From NCBI GenBank assembly GCA_963805705.1, contig CAWDVH010000001.1, forward strand, positions 372,001 to 436,000: 64,000 nt of DNA. The letters run 5' to 3'. Made by a program: the position numbers and the translations under genes. The stretch is from CAWDVH01 sp963805705 (GTDB lineage: Bacteria > Actinomycetota > Actinomycetes > Streptosporangiales > Streptosporangiaceae). The notes beneath the pieces are model-generated. The model did no database searches, had not been told where the DNA came from, and saw nothing but the letters and a program-made list of their open reading frames with translations. This document shows, piece after piece, positions 39,961 to 48,528 of this stretch (the first letter of the stretch is position 1; each line of letters starts with the position of its first letter).

Positions 39961-40251
39961 ATGAGCACACCTCTTCGGCCCCATACCACTTCCGCCTTCT
40001 ACCTGCAGGCGGCCGCCTCGTTTGGCGTCTCCCTCATTGCGGTCGGCATCGGCATCACCTATCTTCCGGCCAGCAACTGGGTCCGCGCGTTCCTGGCCAT
40101 CGGCATCCTGTACTCGGTCACGTCGGCGTTTACCCTCGCCAAGTGCGTGCGTGATCGCCAGGAGGAAACCGACGTGGTCAGCCGGGTCGACCAGGCGCGG
40201 CTGGAAAAGCTGCTCGCCGAGCAGGACCTGCTCCGGGTCGAGAACGTCTGA
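39961..40251 (+). CDS. YiaA/YiaB family inner-membrane protein
   Basis: 96 residues from ATG 39961. Two helices in a hairpin (FYLQAAASFGVSLIAVGIGITYLP; WVRAFLAIGILYSVTSAFTLAKCVRDRQE) are the YiaAB two-helix domain; a soluble amphipathic tail follows. Function unknown. An upstream ATG at 39901 in the same frame would include the inverted repeat and lacks a ribosome site. Confidence 0.8.
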   Translation: MSTPLRPHTTSAFYLQAAASFGVSLIAVGIGITYLPASNWVRAFLAIGILYSVTSAFTLAKCVRDRQEETDVVSRVDQARLEKLLAEQDLLRVENV

Positions 40252-40447
40252 CCCCGGCATTGCCGTCCTGACCGGCGACAGGCGGCCGATCGTGGCCATG
40301 CTGCCCTGGCAGCCATCCCGGCTTCGGCCGCCAGGCCCGCTAACCCGTCGGAATCTCGTTACCCCTCGTTTACCGCGGTGCATCACAATCAGGGCGGGCA
40401 TGGCCAGAGCCGGCTGCTCGACGGGCCTGCGGGGCGGAGAAATCACG

Positions 40448-43198
40448 ATGAGTAATACGGCCGAGGGGGGTCGCCTGGAGGCGGCCGATAACCAGGGCGT
40501 CCCGTGGCGCCGGTGGGGCCCGTACCTGAGCGACCGGCAGTGGGGAACAGTCCGCGAGGACTACAGCGAGACTGGTGACGCGTGGAGCTACTTCACCCAC
40601 GACCAGGCCCGCTCCCGTGCCTACCGCTGGGGAGAGGACGGCATAGCGGGCGTCAGCGACGATCAGCAGCACCTCTGCCTGTCGCTGGCGCTGTGGAACG
40701 GCGCCGACCCGATTCTCAAGGAAAGGTTTTTCGGCCTGACCAACGCGGAGGGCAACCACGGCGAGGACGTCAAGGAGTACTACTTCCACCTGGACAGCAC
40801 CCCGACGCACTCCTACATGCGGATGCTCTACAAGTACCCGCAGGCGGCCTACCCCTACGACGACCTGGTGGCCACGAACCGGCAGCGCTCGCGCACCGAC
40901 CTTGAGTACGAACTGCTCGACACCGGCGTGTTTGCCGGAGATCGGTATTTCGATGTCGAGGTCGAGTACGCCAAGGCCGGGCCCGAGGATCTCGTCGCCC
41001 TGATCACCGTGACCAACCGGGGGCCCGCCGACGCGCCGCTCGACGTCCTGGCCAGCATCTGGTTCCGAAACACCTGGGCGCCCGAGCTCACTACGGAGCT
41101 CCCGGTGCTGGCCGCCGACGGGCCGGGCCGGATCATGGCCACTCATGCCCGGCTCGGCCAGCGGGTCCTGTGGGCCGACGCGGGCGCCGAGTACCTGTTC
41201 ACCGAGAACGAGACCAACGCCTCGCGCCTGTTCGGCGGCCAGAACCGCACGCCGCATGTGAAGGACGGCATCAACGACTACGTGGTGCACGGCCGCGCCG
41301 GTGCCGTGAACCCCGCCCGCACCGGGACCAAGGCGGCCGTCCGGCACCGGCTGCTGATTCCGGCGGGTGGCTCCAGGACCGTCCGCTGGCGCCTGCGCCC
41401 GGCCGACGCCGCCGTAGACGGCGGTGAGCTTGGTACCGATGTCGACGCCGTTGTTGCCCGCCGCCGGGCCGAGGCGGACGAGTTCTACCAGGACATCACC
41501 CCGCCGGACGTCGACGCCGACGGAGCCCTGATCATGCGGCGGGCCCTGGCCGGGATGCTCTGGAGCAAGCAGTTCTACTACTTCGACCTCGACCGCTGGC
41601 TGCAAGAGCACCAGGGGCACCCGCTGCGCGACCCCAAACGCGCTGACGTCCGCAACCGCCAGTGGTTCCACATGCAAAACGGCCATATCCTCTCGATGCC
41701 CGACTGCTGGGAGTACCCCTGGTACGCCGCATGGGACCTGGCTTTCCACTGCGTGCCGCTGAGCATGGTCGATCCCGCCTTCACCCGCGGGCAGATCGAG
41801 CTCATGCTCAGCGACGTGTACCTCCATCCCAGCGGGCAGATCCCCGCCTACGAGTGGAACTTCGGTGACGTGAACCCGCCCGTGCACGCCTGGGCCACGC
41901 TGTTCGCCTACGCCGCGGGGGCGGGCCAGCGCACTGAGCGGCACACGGACTTCCTGCGGGACGCGTTCAAGAAGCTGCTCCTGAACTTCTCCTGGTGGCT
42001 CAACCGCAAGGACCCGTCCGGGCACAACCTGTTCGAGGGCGGATTCCTCGGCCTCGACAACATCGGCGTATTCGACCGCAGCGCCCCCCTGCCCACCGGC
42101 GGCCACCTCGAGCAAGCCGACGGAACCGCCTGGATGGCCCTGTTCAGCCAGAACATGCTCGACCTGGCCCTGATCCTGTCGGCCGTGGACCCGAGCTACG
42201 AAGATCTCGCCCTCAAATTCATCCAGCATTTCTTCTGGATCGCCGCCGCCATGGACAAGGTGGGCCAGTCCGATGATGAGATGTGGGACGAAGAGGACGG
42301 CTTCTACTATGACGTGCTCCGCCTGCCCGACGGCTCCGCTACCCGCCTGCGGGTCCGCTCGATGGTGGGGCTGATCCCGCTGTGCGCCGTCTCGATCATC
42401 CCCGCTGAAGCCATCAAGCGCTTCCCCAGCCTGGCCGCCAGGGCCAGGGAGAACTACGAGCGCTACGCCGACCTGCTGGGCGGCTCCGCCAACCCCCTGG
42501 TACCCGGGGTGGAAGGCCGGCATCTGCTGTCAGTACTGGACGAGCGCAAGCTGCGCCAGGTCCTGGCCCGCATGCTCGACGAGAACCGGTTCCTCAGCCC
42601 GCACGGGATCCGGTCGCTGTCCCGGAGCCACCTGGACGAGCCCTTCGTTTTCGACGTGCACGGCCAGCAGTTCCGGGTCCAGTACCTGCCTGCCGAGTCC
42701 GACACCGGCATGTTCGGCGGCAACTCCAACTGGCGCGGCCCGGTCTGGTTCCCGATCAACCTGCTGATCATCCGGGCTCTCCTGCATTACTACCTGTACT
42801 ACGGGGACGATTTCACCATCGAGTGCCCCACCGGCTCGGGACACCAGATGACGCTGTATGAGGTGGCCAAGGAGATCTCCGACCGCCTCATCTCGATCTT
42901 CCGGCGTGACGCCACGGACCGCCGGCCCGTCTACGGGGGAATGACCACTTTCCAGGACGATCCGCACTGGCGCGATCTGCTGTTGTTCCATGAGTACTTC
43001 CACGGCGATAACGGGGCGGGCCTGGGAGCCAGTCACCAGACCGGCTGGACCGGCGCCGTGGCCCGCCTTATCCAGCTCTTCGGCTCGGTCGGGGCCGCCG
43101 AGATGCTGCACGGGCCGCCCCTGCCGCTCTCTCATCCCTACCAGGGCGGGAATCTTCCCGGCCCGGCTCCTGTTACGCACGCGCGTGATGGTGCGTGA
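40448..43198 (+). CDS. MGH1-like (GH63-related) glycoside hydrolase
   Basis: 916 residues, ATG after GCGGAG. The N-terminal beta-sandwich (about 1-330) and C-terminal alpha/alpha toroid (about 340-916) match bacterial glucosidases of the GH63/MGH1 group. Toroid segments: PDCWEYPWYAAWDLAFHCVPLSM, IPAYEWNFGDVNPPVHAWA, GFLGLDNIGVFDRS, GTAWMALFSQNMLDLAL, and EYFHGDNGAGLGASHQTGWTG near the end, where the acidic pair probably sits. No signal peptide, so probably cytoplasmic; a role with glucosyl- or mannosyl-glycerate or other alpha-glucosides is a family inference. Confidence 0.85.
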   Translation: MSNTAEGGRLEAADNQGVPWRRWGPYLSDRQWGTVREDYSETGDAWSYFTHDQARSRAYRWGEDGIAGVSDDQQHLCLSLALWNGADPILKERFFGLTNAEGNHGEDVKEYYFHLDSTPTHSYMRMLYKYPQAAYPYDDLVATNRQRSRTDLEYELLDTGVFAGDRYFDVEVEYAKAGPEDLVALITVTNRGPADAPLDVLASIWFRNTWAPELTTELPVLAADGPGRIMATHARLGQRVLWADAGAEYLFTENETNASRLFGGQNRTPHVKDGINDYVVHGRAGAVNPARTGTKAAVRHRLLIPAGGSRTVRWRLRPADAAVDGGELGTDVDAVVARRRAEADEFYQDITPPDVDADGALIMRRALAGMLWSKQFYYFDLDRWLQEHQGHPLRDPKRADVRNRQWFHMQNGHILSMPDCWEYPWYAAWDLAFHCVPLSMVDPAFTRGQIELMLSDVYLHPSGQIPAYEWNFGDVNPPVHAWATLFAYAAGAGQRTERHTDFLRDAFKKLLLNFSWWLNRKDPSGHNLFEGGFLGLDNIGVFDRSAPLPTGGHLEQADGTAWMALFSQNMLDLALILSAVDPSYEDLALKFIQHFFWIAAAMDKVGQSDDEMWDEEDGFYYDVLRLPDGSATRLRVRSMVGLIPLCAVSIIPAEAIKRFPSLAARARENYERYADLLGGSANPLVPGVEGRHLLSVLDERKLRQVLARMLDENRFLSPHGIRSLSRSHLDEPFVFDVHGQQFRVQYLPAESDTGMFGGNSNWRGPVWFPINLLIIRALLHYYLYYGDDFTIECPTGSGHQMTLYEVAKEISDRLISIFRRDATDRRPVYGGMTTFQDDPHWRDLLLFHEYFHGDNGAGLGASHQTGWTGAVARLIQLFGSVGAAEMLHGPPLPLSHPYQGGNLPGPAPVTHARDGA

Positions 43199-43676
43199 TG
43201 CCCTGGCGAGCGAGTTCGCCGAGATCGGCCGGCTGCGGGTTACCGCCTACCGGGCGGGCGGCTTCCTGTCCCCCTCGTCGCCGTATGCCGCGACGCTGGC
43301 TGGTCTCGGCGCGGCCGGCGACGGCCAGATTCTGGTCGCGCTGCAGGACGGGCAGATGCTCGGTACCGTCATGCTGCAGTTCTGGCCAGATGCCGGGCGA
43401 GTGGTCACCGGCCCGGCTGAGGCCGAGATCAGGGCGCTGGCGGTGGCACCGGACGGCCAGGGCCGGGGAACCGGCCGCGCGCTCCTGCGGGCGGTGATCG
43501 ACCGGGCCGTGGCGGCCGGGATCCGACACCTGGTCCTGTTCACGCAGACCGACATGCGCGCCGCGCACCACCTGTACGATCAGGCCGGCTTCGGCCGGCT
43601 GCCAGAACGCGACTGGTCCCCCGAGCCCGGCCTGACGCTGCTGGCCTATGGCCTCGTGCTCCCCGCCGCCCGCTGA
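43188..43676 (+). CDS. GNAT family N-acetyltransferase
   Basis: About 162 residues. ATG 43188 (or GTG 43185) overlaps the end of the glycosidase gene by 11-14 bp, so the two are coupled. VAPDGQGRGTGRALLRAVIDRA is the acetyl-CoA-binding motif A; HHLYDQAGFGRLPERDW is motif B. Its last eleven codons belong to a 149-bp segment repeated at 47655-47803. Confidence 0.85.
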   Translation: MVRDALASEFAEIGRLRVTAYRAGGFLSPSSPYAATLAGLGAAGDGQILVALQDGQMLGTVMLQFWPDAGRVVTGPAEAEIRALAVAPDGQGRGTGRALLRAVIDRAVAAGIRHLVLFTQTDMRAAHHLYDQAGFGRLPERDWSPEPGLTLLAYGLVLPAAR

Positions 43677-43791
43677 GCCGCCCGCCATGTGATCCGCCAG
43701 CAGGTCCGCGACACTCGCCCGCCGACTGATGTGCGACAGATCTGGCAGGCCTGCCGATCACATGACGGGCGGCTCTGCACGGATCTGCCGA
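43643..43791. repeat. 149-bp direct repeat, copy 1
   Basis: Covers the 3' end of the GNAT gene and the following 115 bp; it matches 47655-47803 at about 88-90% without gaps by eye. Within it, 43677-43773 is a 97-bp unit with inverted ends (GCCGCCCGCCATGTGATC and GATCACATGACGGGCGGC, 17 of 18 complementary), like a small MITE or palindromic repeat. Confidence 0.85.
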
Positions 43792-44685
43792 GAAGAGTGC
43801 GTTGCCTTCAGGGCATGTTTATGTAGTCATAGACATAATCATTTGACGCCTACGAAACGCCATAGGCAGCGGAACGATTTGTCAAAACTCCGTGGCTGTT
43901 GCGCGGTGGCCCAGATCGCAATCTAGGCCATCCAATGGTTCGCTTGTTCATCGCTAGCAACCATGTTATCTAATTATCGTGCATTCTGGCGGCAGGGCGT
44001 CACCCGCTAGCCAGTACACCTGTCAGTGTCGCGAACGCAGCAGGGTCCAGTAGCAATACTGGTCCAGCCGCAGTCATCCAGCGCCCAGCTAAACAAACAG
44101 CCGCTCCGGCGGTGACCACCAGGGTGCCGTGCAGTTCCGCCACCCTGGCCACTGCCATCACGCCCGCAGCTGGCCACCAGACGCTGCGGCTCGCGGCGTC
44201 ATGCTGGTATGTCCTGACCACGGCGCTGCCCACCATCAGCGGGAACCTTACCGGCCCGACAACTGCGCGCCAGCCAACGCCGTCCCTGACTGCGCTGACA
44301 GTGCCGCCACCACGGTGCCTGCCCATGAGCCAAATCCCGGCCCACGGTTTAGCCCCCAGGCCGGAATCCACTGCGCGACCGAACCTCCTGGCCCGCTGAC
44401 CGGCGGCGAACCCATACTGTGCAAGTCGGCATCGAGCTCGCAAGCGCTTCCCCACCGATAAGCGGAACGGATAGGGCCGGTCACATGGGAACAGGCTTCA
44501 GCCGTACGTCCACCTCAATGTAATCTGGTATCTTCAATTCCTATTCCGTGCGCTACGAGGAAATTGATCGTGCCTTGGGAAGGCGAGGCGCATACTCAGG
44601 GAATCGGCATGGGAGTACACTCAGCTCCTACAATTGGACAATTTACACGTCTCCGGTCACCCTGAGGAGGCGCGAGGGGGTAAGC
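43774..44685. other. AT-richer region with no firm gene
   Basis: 43,800-43,990 is markedly AT-rich for this genome and probably contains promoters or an old insertion junction. A minus-strand frame at 44000-44455 (151 codons, ALA/VAL-rich, roughly 50% GC at third positions) is open but has no family match and atypical codon use; I do not call it. The HTH-membrane gene has its ribosome site at the right edge. Confidence 0.4.
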
Positions 44686-45915
44686 GTGCTGGGCCAAGAT
44701 CCTCGGGAAGTAGCGGCGCTGCTGCTCGATGACCCGCGCATGGTCGAGGCATGCGCCACCCGCGACATCCAGGCTGTCATCCGCCTGTTGCATGATCGCG
44801 GCGCGGCCTTGAGCGACCTGGCCGACGCGATAGGCGTCAGCGCTGACACCATGGACGGCTACCGGACCGGCGCGCTGCAGTCGTCAGACTTCGAGTTGCT
44901 CGAGCGCATCAGCGACGGCCTGCGCATACCTGGCCGCTACTTGGGCCTTGCTAACCGCCCGTGGGAACGATCAGACGTCAACGCAGGCCAGGGCAAGCTC
45001 AGTCCGATGCCATTCGATCCGCAGATATTGGCTGGAGTAATCGGGCAGGCAGCGGCTATCTTCGCCATTGTCGTTGCCATAGTCTATTTCACCGGAGCAC
45101 TTTCGCTGGCCTTCAAGCTCTGGTATGACGGTGTACCTGTCTTGCCGGTCCTTGTGCAGCTGCCACGGGGTTGGTCTATCAGTCTGGCGGTTACCGAGCT
45201 GTTGCCCGTGGCAGTCGGTGCTGGACTACTGACAATTTTTATATGGAATCGGGCTGTCCGTAAGTCCGGCATAGGCAAAATTATCGCAGAACCAGCCAGC
45301 GCGGAGTCGGGATCCGCGAGGCGGAAGTGTGAAGTGTGGCGCTGGATCGTTTCGGTGATTCTGGCGATTTTCTTCACGGGCATCGCTCTACTCTTCGTCC
45401 GTTTCGTTTGGATAGGCCCTATACCAGCAAACGGCCAGGATGCGAGCGCTGGTGGCATATACCCGCGGCCGTGGTGGAACATTCTTATTATCTGCCTGAT
45501 TTTGGATACCATTGCCATCCGCCTAGCGTTGTATTTCGTGCCGAAAATACCGAAGAGGCCGGGGTTCCTAAAGAGAATTCCGCAGGATGCATTCCGGGTA
45601 TTGGTGTTGACCATTGCTTTTATCCCGATAGTCGCATCCACCTCGGCGGCTTACGCGTTTCCGCTGGTTAAACTCTGTGGGCCGACTTTTTCCTATCATG
45701 GCACGCAAGGCCGCCGCTATGCTATTGGTAATCTCATTGGCATCAGCGGACAATATGCGTATATCGCTGAAGTTCTCACGAAAGAGCCAGAGCACGGTCA
45801 TTTTGTGTTCTCCGCGGGATATATAGCGGTGATACCGTTGTCAGAGGCACAGCTCATGCCCATCGGCCGGAACGCTTCGTGCGGTCAGCTTGCTCCACCG
45901 GCGCTACACAGATGA
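44686..45915 (+). CDS. HTH-domain membrane protein, putatively foreign
   Basis: About 409 residues from GTG 44686, six bases after GAGGGGG; the frame opens at 44548. N-terminus: VEACATRDIQAVIRLLHDRGAALSDLADAIGVSADTMDGYRTGAL then LERISDGLRIPGRYLGLA, an XRE-like HTH of the type found in actinomycete TPR regulators. Four hydrophobic helices follow (about residues 115-140, 170-195, 225-250, 265-290) plus one near 305-325. The C-terminus (RRYAIGNLIGISGQYAYIAE; YIAVIPLSEAQLMPIG) is a soluble domain I cannot name. GC is visibly lower than in neighbours. Perhaps a membrane-tethered one-component regulator. Confidence 0.65.
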   Translation: MLGQDPREVAALLLDDPRMVEACATRDIQAVIRLLHDRGAALSDLADAIGVSADTMDGYRTGALQSSDFELLERISDGLRIPGRYLGLANRPWERSDVNAGQGKLSPMPFDPQILAGVIGQAAAIFAIVVAIVYFTGALSLAFKLWYDGVPVLPVLVQLPRGWSISLAVTELLPVAVGAGLLTIFIWNRAVRKSGIGKIIAEPASAESGSARRKCEVWRWIVSVILAIFFTGIALLFVRFVWIGPIPANGQDASAGGIYPRPWWNILIICLILDTIAIRLALYFVPKIPKRPGFLKRIPQDAFRVLVLTIAFIPIVASTSAAYAFPLVKLCGPTFSYHGTQGRRYAIGNLIGISGQYAYIAEVLTKEPEHGHFVFSAGYIAVIPLSEAQLMPIGRNASCGQLAPPALHR

Positions 45916-46419
45916 GACGTGGCCGACTTTGCCCCAATCCCCGCCGCGCAAATACAAGTTCAGCCCAGGCGCGCCCGAGTATACCGTTTGGCCTGTAACG
46001 GCTCGAGGAACTAGCAAGTGCTACGGCGGCCCGGAATTCCGCCGAAGAAGTCACGATCTGGCTAGCCTCGGGGGCCGCCGCCGGCATAGGAAACTGCGGT
46101 GCGCGTCAGCTAATGCACGCTGACCAGCCACTCCAAACTGCGTGTTCATACATGGCTGTCCGGTAATGATGTCACTCATCTGCCGCGCGCGGCGCGTGGC
46201 TGCGGGCTTGCCAGGGAGGCTGACGCGTGCGGTGTCGAATCATGATGCACTACAACGAGCTAGTCCCGGCCCAGGCCGGCGATCCGGCGCCGCCAACCGC
46301 CGGCTCCGATGGCTCGCCGCAGCAGCGGAATCAAGATCGCCCGGACACATCCTCATATGATGAGCGTCCTCGGGGAGCGGTCGGGCAGGTCTTGACTGGT
46401 ATGGGAGGGCTTTGCCCGG
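45916..46419. other. 504-bp region without a recognisable gene
   Basis: Short frames on both strands lack motifs and codon bias. Possible degraded coding sequence follows the HTH-membrane gene, but nothing could be identified. Confidence 0.4.
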
Positions 46420-46749
46420 TCAGGCGAGCGGGTCGGGCTGGAACGCGCAGACCTCCTGGGCGCAGCGGCACGCGGCGGCGATCTTCGCGGCCCACCCCAG
46501 CGCATCATCCCGCGAAGACACCTCGACGATGGTCATACCTCCGAGCGGGTAGGCACCGCCAGTGACCGACCCGTCAGCAGCCACTGTGACCGGAGCCTCG
46601 TCCTCTTCCATCCCGCCGGTGAAGACGTATACGCCGGCGTCCCTCAGCTCCTGGACGACCGCATGGGCGGCCCGGCCGACCTCGGGCATGTCCTCTTCGG
46701 GAATGTCCTGCATGCCAGTGCTGGGAAAGGAAATGAGGTATTTAGTCAT
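46420..46749 (-). CDS. YciI/DGPF-family protein
   Basis: 109 residues; starts MTKYLISFPSTGMQDIPEED and has the conserved GGMEEDEAPVTVAADGS hairpin and GGMTIVEVSSRDDALGWAAKI helix. The family is ferredoxin-like and occurs as small cytoplasmic enzymes or as sigma-factor-associated YCII proteins. Its ATG overlaps the upstream methyltransferase stop (ATGA), so the two are co-translated. Confidence 0.8.
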   Translation of the reverse strand: MTKYLISFPSTGMQDIPEEDMPEVGRAAHAVVQELRDAGVYVFTGGMEEDEAPVTVAADGSVTGGAYPLGGMTIVEVSSRDDALGWAAKIAAACRCAQEVCAFQPDPLA

Positions 46750-47540
46750 TGCGCGACCTTCTCCCTGCGGCCGCGCGGCACGCGGCCGCTAGCAGCCGTG
46801 AAGGCTATGGTCTGTGTCCACCACGCCGGATCGTCGCACCGGGCGAGGAACGCGTCGACGGACCGGTCGTCCAGCCTGCCGGAGCCCACCAGGCGGCTGC
46901 GCAACTCGATGACCGTCTCCCGCCAGTACACAGCCCAGGCCGAGCCGCCGTTATACAGGGCCGTCTCGGCTGTGGCCCCGACCTCCTGCAGCCCCAGCCC
47001 GGACAGCATCCCCGGCAGCCGGCGGCCGATGAAGTAATCGATCCGCTGCTCGCGCGACCAGGCCAGCCATCCTGCCCAGAACACCCGGACCTCGGCCGGC
47101 TCAGCGACACTGACCGGCAGGAAATCCGGCTCTATCAGCAAGATCGCCCCACCCGGCCGGGCGCTGGCCACGAGATTGGCCACAGCAGCCTCAGCATCGG
47201 CCACATGATGCAGCACGGCGCGGGCCGTTACCAGATCAAAGCCCCCCGGCCCGACCGGCCCTGCGACAATGTCGGCCTGCCGGAACTCAAGCCCTGGCCC
47301 GCCCGGCCGGGCCAGGGAAAGATCGAGATCCACCGCGACCGCCCGCCCGCCGGGCGCTACCCGCCCGGCCAGCCAGGCCGACATGGAACCGTTACCACAG
47401 CCAGCTTCCAGCGTCCGTGCCCCCGGCCCGATGCCCAGCCGCTCAATGTGACGCCGGTGCATCGGATCCAGCAGCCGCGACATCAGCGCCAGCCGCTGCC
47501 GCTCGCCTTCCTGATGGTGATCAAGAACATATTCCGGCAT
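46746..47540 (-). CDS. Class I SAM-dependent methyltransferase
   Basis: 264 residues. LEAGCGNGSMSAWLA (about residues 45-59) is motif I, AVAVDLDLSLA the acidic loop, FRQADIVAGP and FDLVTARAVLHHVADAE motifs II-III, and GGAILLIEPDFLPV the post-motif strand. Resembles UbiE/phthiotriol-type small-molecule methyltransferases. First gene of a two-gene operon with the YciI-like gene. Confidence 0.85.
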   Translation of the reverse strand: MPEYVLDHHQEGERQRLALMSRLLDPMHRRHIERLGIGPGARTLEAGCGNGSMSAWLAGRVAPGGRAVAVDLDLSLARPGGPGLEFRQADIVAGPVGPGGFDLVTARAVLHHVADAEAAVANLVASARPGGAILLIEPDFLPVSVAEPAEVRVFWAGWLAWSREQRIDYFIGRRLPGMLSGLGLQEVGATAETALYNGGSAWAVYWRETVIELRSRLVGSGRLDDRSVDAFLARCDDPAWWTQTIAFTAASGRVPRGRREKVAQ

Positions 47541-47654
47541 GCCGCTCCCACCAGGCTCCGGCTCACCACACCCGGGTCAGCAAACCTCAGGTCCCCCGGC
47601 ACAGGCTACGCCCCGGCCACGCCGCCAGCCGCCCGGGCCAGGCCACCCCCAGCC

Positions 47655-47803
47655 GGCCTACGGCCTCGTGCTCCCCGCCACCCGCTGAGCCGCCTGCAAT
47701 GTGATCCGCCAGCAGATCCGCGGCACTCGTCCGCCGACTGATGCGCGACAGGTCTGGAAGGCCTGCCGATCACATGACGGGTGGCTACGCACGGATCTGC
47801 CGA
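47655..47803. repeat. 149-bp direct repeat, copy 2
   Basis: Same length as 43643-43791. The first 34 bases duplicate the end of the GNAT gene (frame reads YGLVLPATR then TGA) although no acetyltransferase precedes it here. The inner 97-bp unit is 47689-47785, with more degraded inverted ends than copy 1. Confidence 0.85.
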
Positions 47804-47818
47804 TGACAGCTAGTGGCC

Positions 47819-48510
47819 CGGCCGGCGGGTTCATGCCTGTGGCGGGCCCGGTTCGGGGCGGGCGGGGCGGCGGGGCACGACGACGTTCATGACCCGGACC
47901 TGCCTGCTGCCGGCCGGGCGGGCGGGCCGGCGGTACGGCGCGATGACCGCGGCCAGCTCCCGGCCCACCCGCTGGAACTCCTCGGCGGTCAGCCACAGGT
48001 CAGCAGTGCTCAGCACGGCCGCATCACGCCACTGCGCCGGCTCGGCGGGCCCGGCCGCGGCGAACTCCACCGCCACAGCGCGAGTGGCATCGATATGCGT
48101 CGCCACCACAGCGGCGACAGCCGAGGCCCCGGCCGGCGTCGAGCCGTCCAGCTCGGCCTGGATCTGGCGCCCGGTCGCCCGCCACGGCCGCTCCCGCCGG
48201 TCCGGCCCCCGCCCCGCCGCCTCAGCCAGCCCGTACCGCTCCAGCAGCTTAAGGTGATACGCCGTCGCGCTCGGGCTCAGGCCCGCCAGCTCCGCGCACT
48301 GCGTGGCCGTCAGCTCCTCACCCGTCGCCAGCGCGTCCAGGATCGCCAGCCGGGCCGGATGCGCCAGGGCCCGGATACTGCGCGGATTCCCGAACCGGTA
48401 CGCAGGAGCGCCCTGCGGCGCTCGCTGCCGATCATCACTGTCGGACACCGGCCCAGGGTACCCCTTGACCCGAAGATGTTCAGCAATTACTGTTCAGCAA
48501 ATGCTGAACA
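47819..48510. repeat. ArsR-promoter cassette, copy 2
   Basis: Nearly identical to 25010-25702, beginning 16 bp after the 149-bp repeat and ending exactly with the operator palindrome. Downstream sequence is unrelated to copy 1. Confidence 0.9.
47831..48448 (-). CDS. ArsR-like winged-helix regulator, copy 2
   Basis: 205 residues, GTG start; differs from copy 1 by a handful of residues (for example NPRS for SPRS, CAELAGLS for CAGLAGLS, C-terminal GPPQA for GPREA). HTH, dimer region and promoter are otherwise the same. Here it is divergent from an ABC exporter instead of an MFS pump. The two regulators should bind the same operators and cross-regulate. Confidence 0.85.
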   Translation of the reverse strand: MSDSDDRQRAPQGAPAYRFGNPRSIRALAHPARLAILDALATGEELTATQCAELAGLSPSATAYHLKLLERYGLAEAAGRGPDRRERPWRATGRQIQAELDGSTPAGASAVAAVVATHIDATRAVAVEFAAAGPAEPAQWRDAAVLSTADLWLTAEEFQRVGRELAAVIAPYRRPARPAGSRQVRVMNVVVPRRPARPEPGPPQA

Positions 48511-48521
48511 CATGCTATCCT
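48465..48521 (+). promoter_or_regulatory. Duplicated promoter/operator upstream of the ABC operon
   Basis: TTGACC (48465-48470), 17 bp, TACTGT (48488-48493), with half-site TGTTCAGCA at 48477-48485 and palindrome TGTTCAGCA-AA-TGCTGAACA at 48491-48510. The ATG inside the palindrome opens only a 17-codon dead-end frame (48501-48554) here. A second TATCCT (48516-48521) eight bases before the real ATG at 48529 could give a leaderless ABC transcript. Confidence 0.6.
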
Positions 48522-48528
48522 CCGCTGC

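Noticed and set aside
40370..42523. 717-codon minus-strand open frame antisense to the MGH1-like glycosidase
   Set aside because: The plus-strand glycosidase has clear family motifs over the whole length; the antisense frame is a by-product of high GC with no motifs.
44000..44455. 151-codon minus-strand frame in the islet
   Set aside because: Open but with about 50% GC at third positions, no recognisable family and no convincing ribosome site; kept only as a remark in the region entry.
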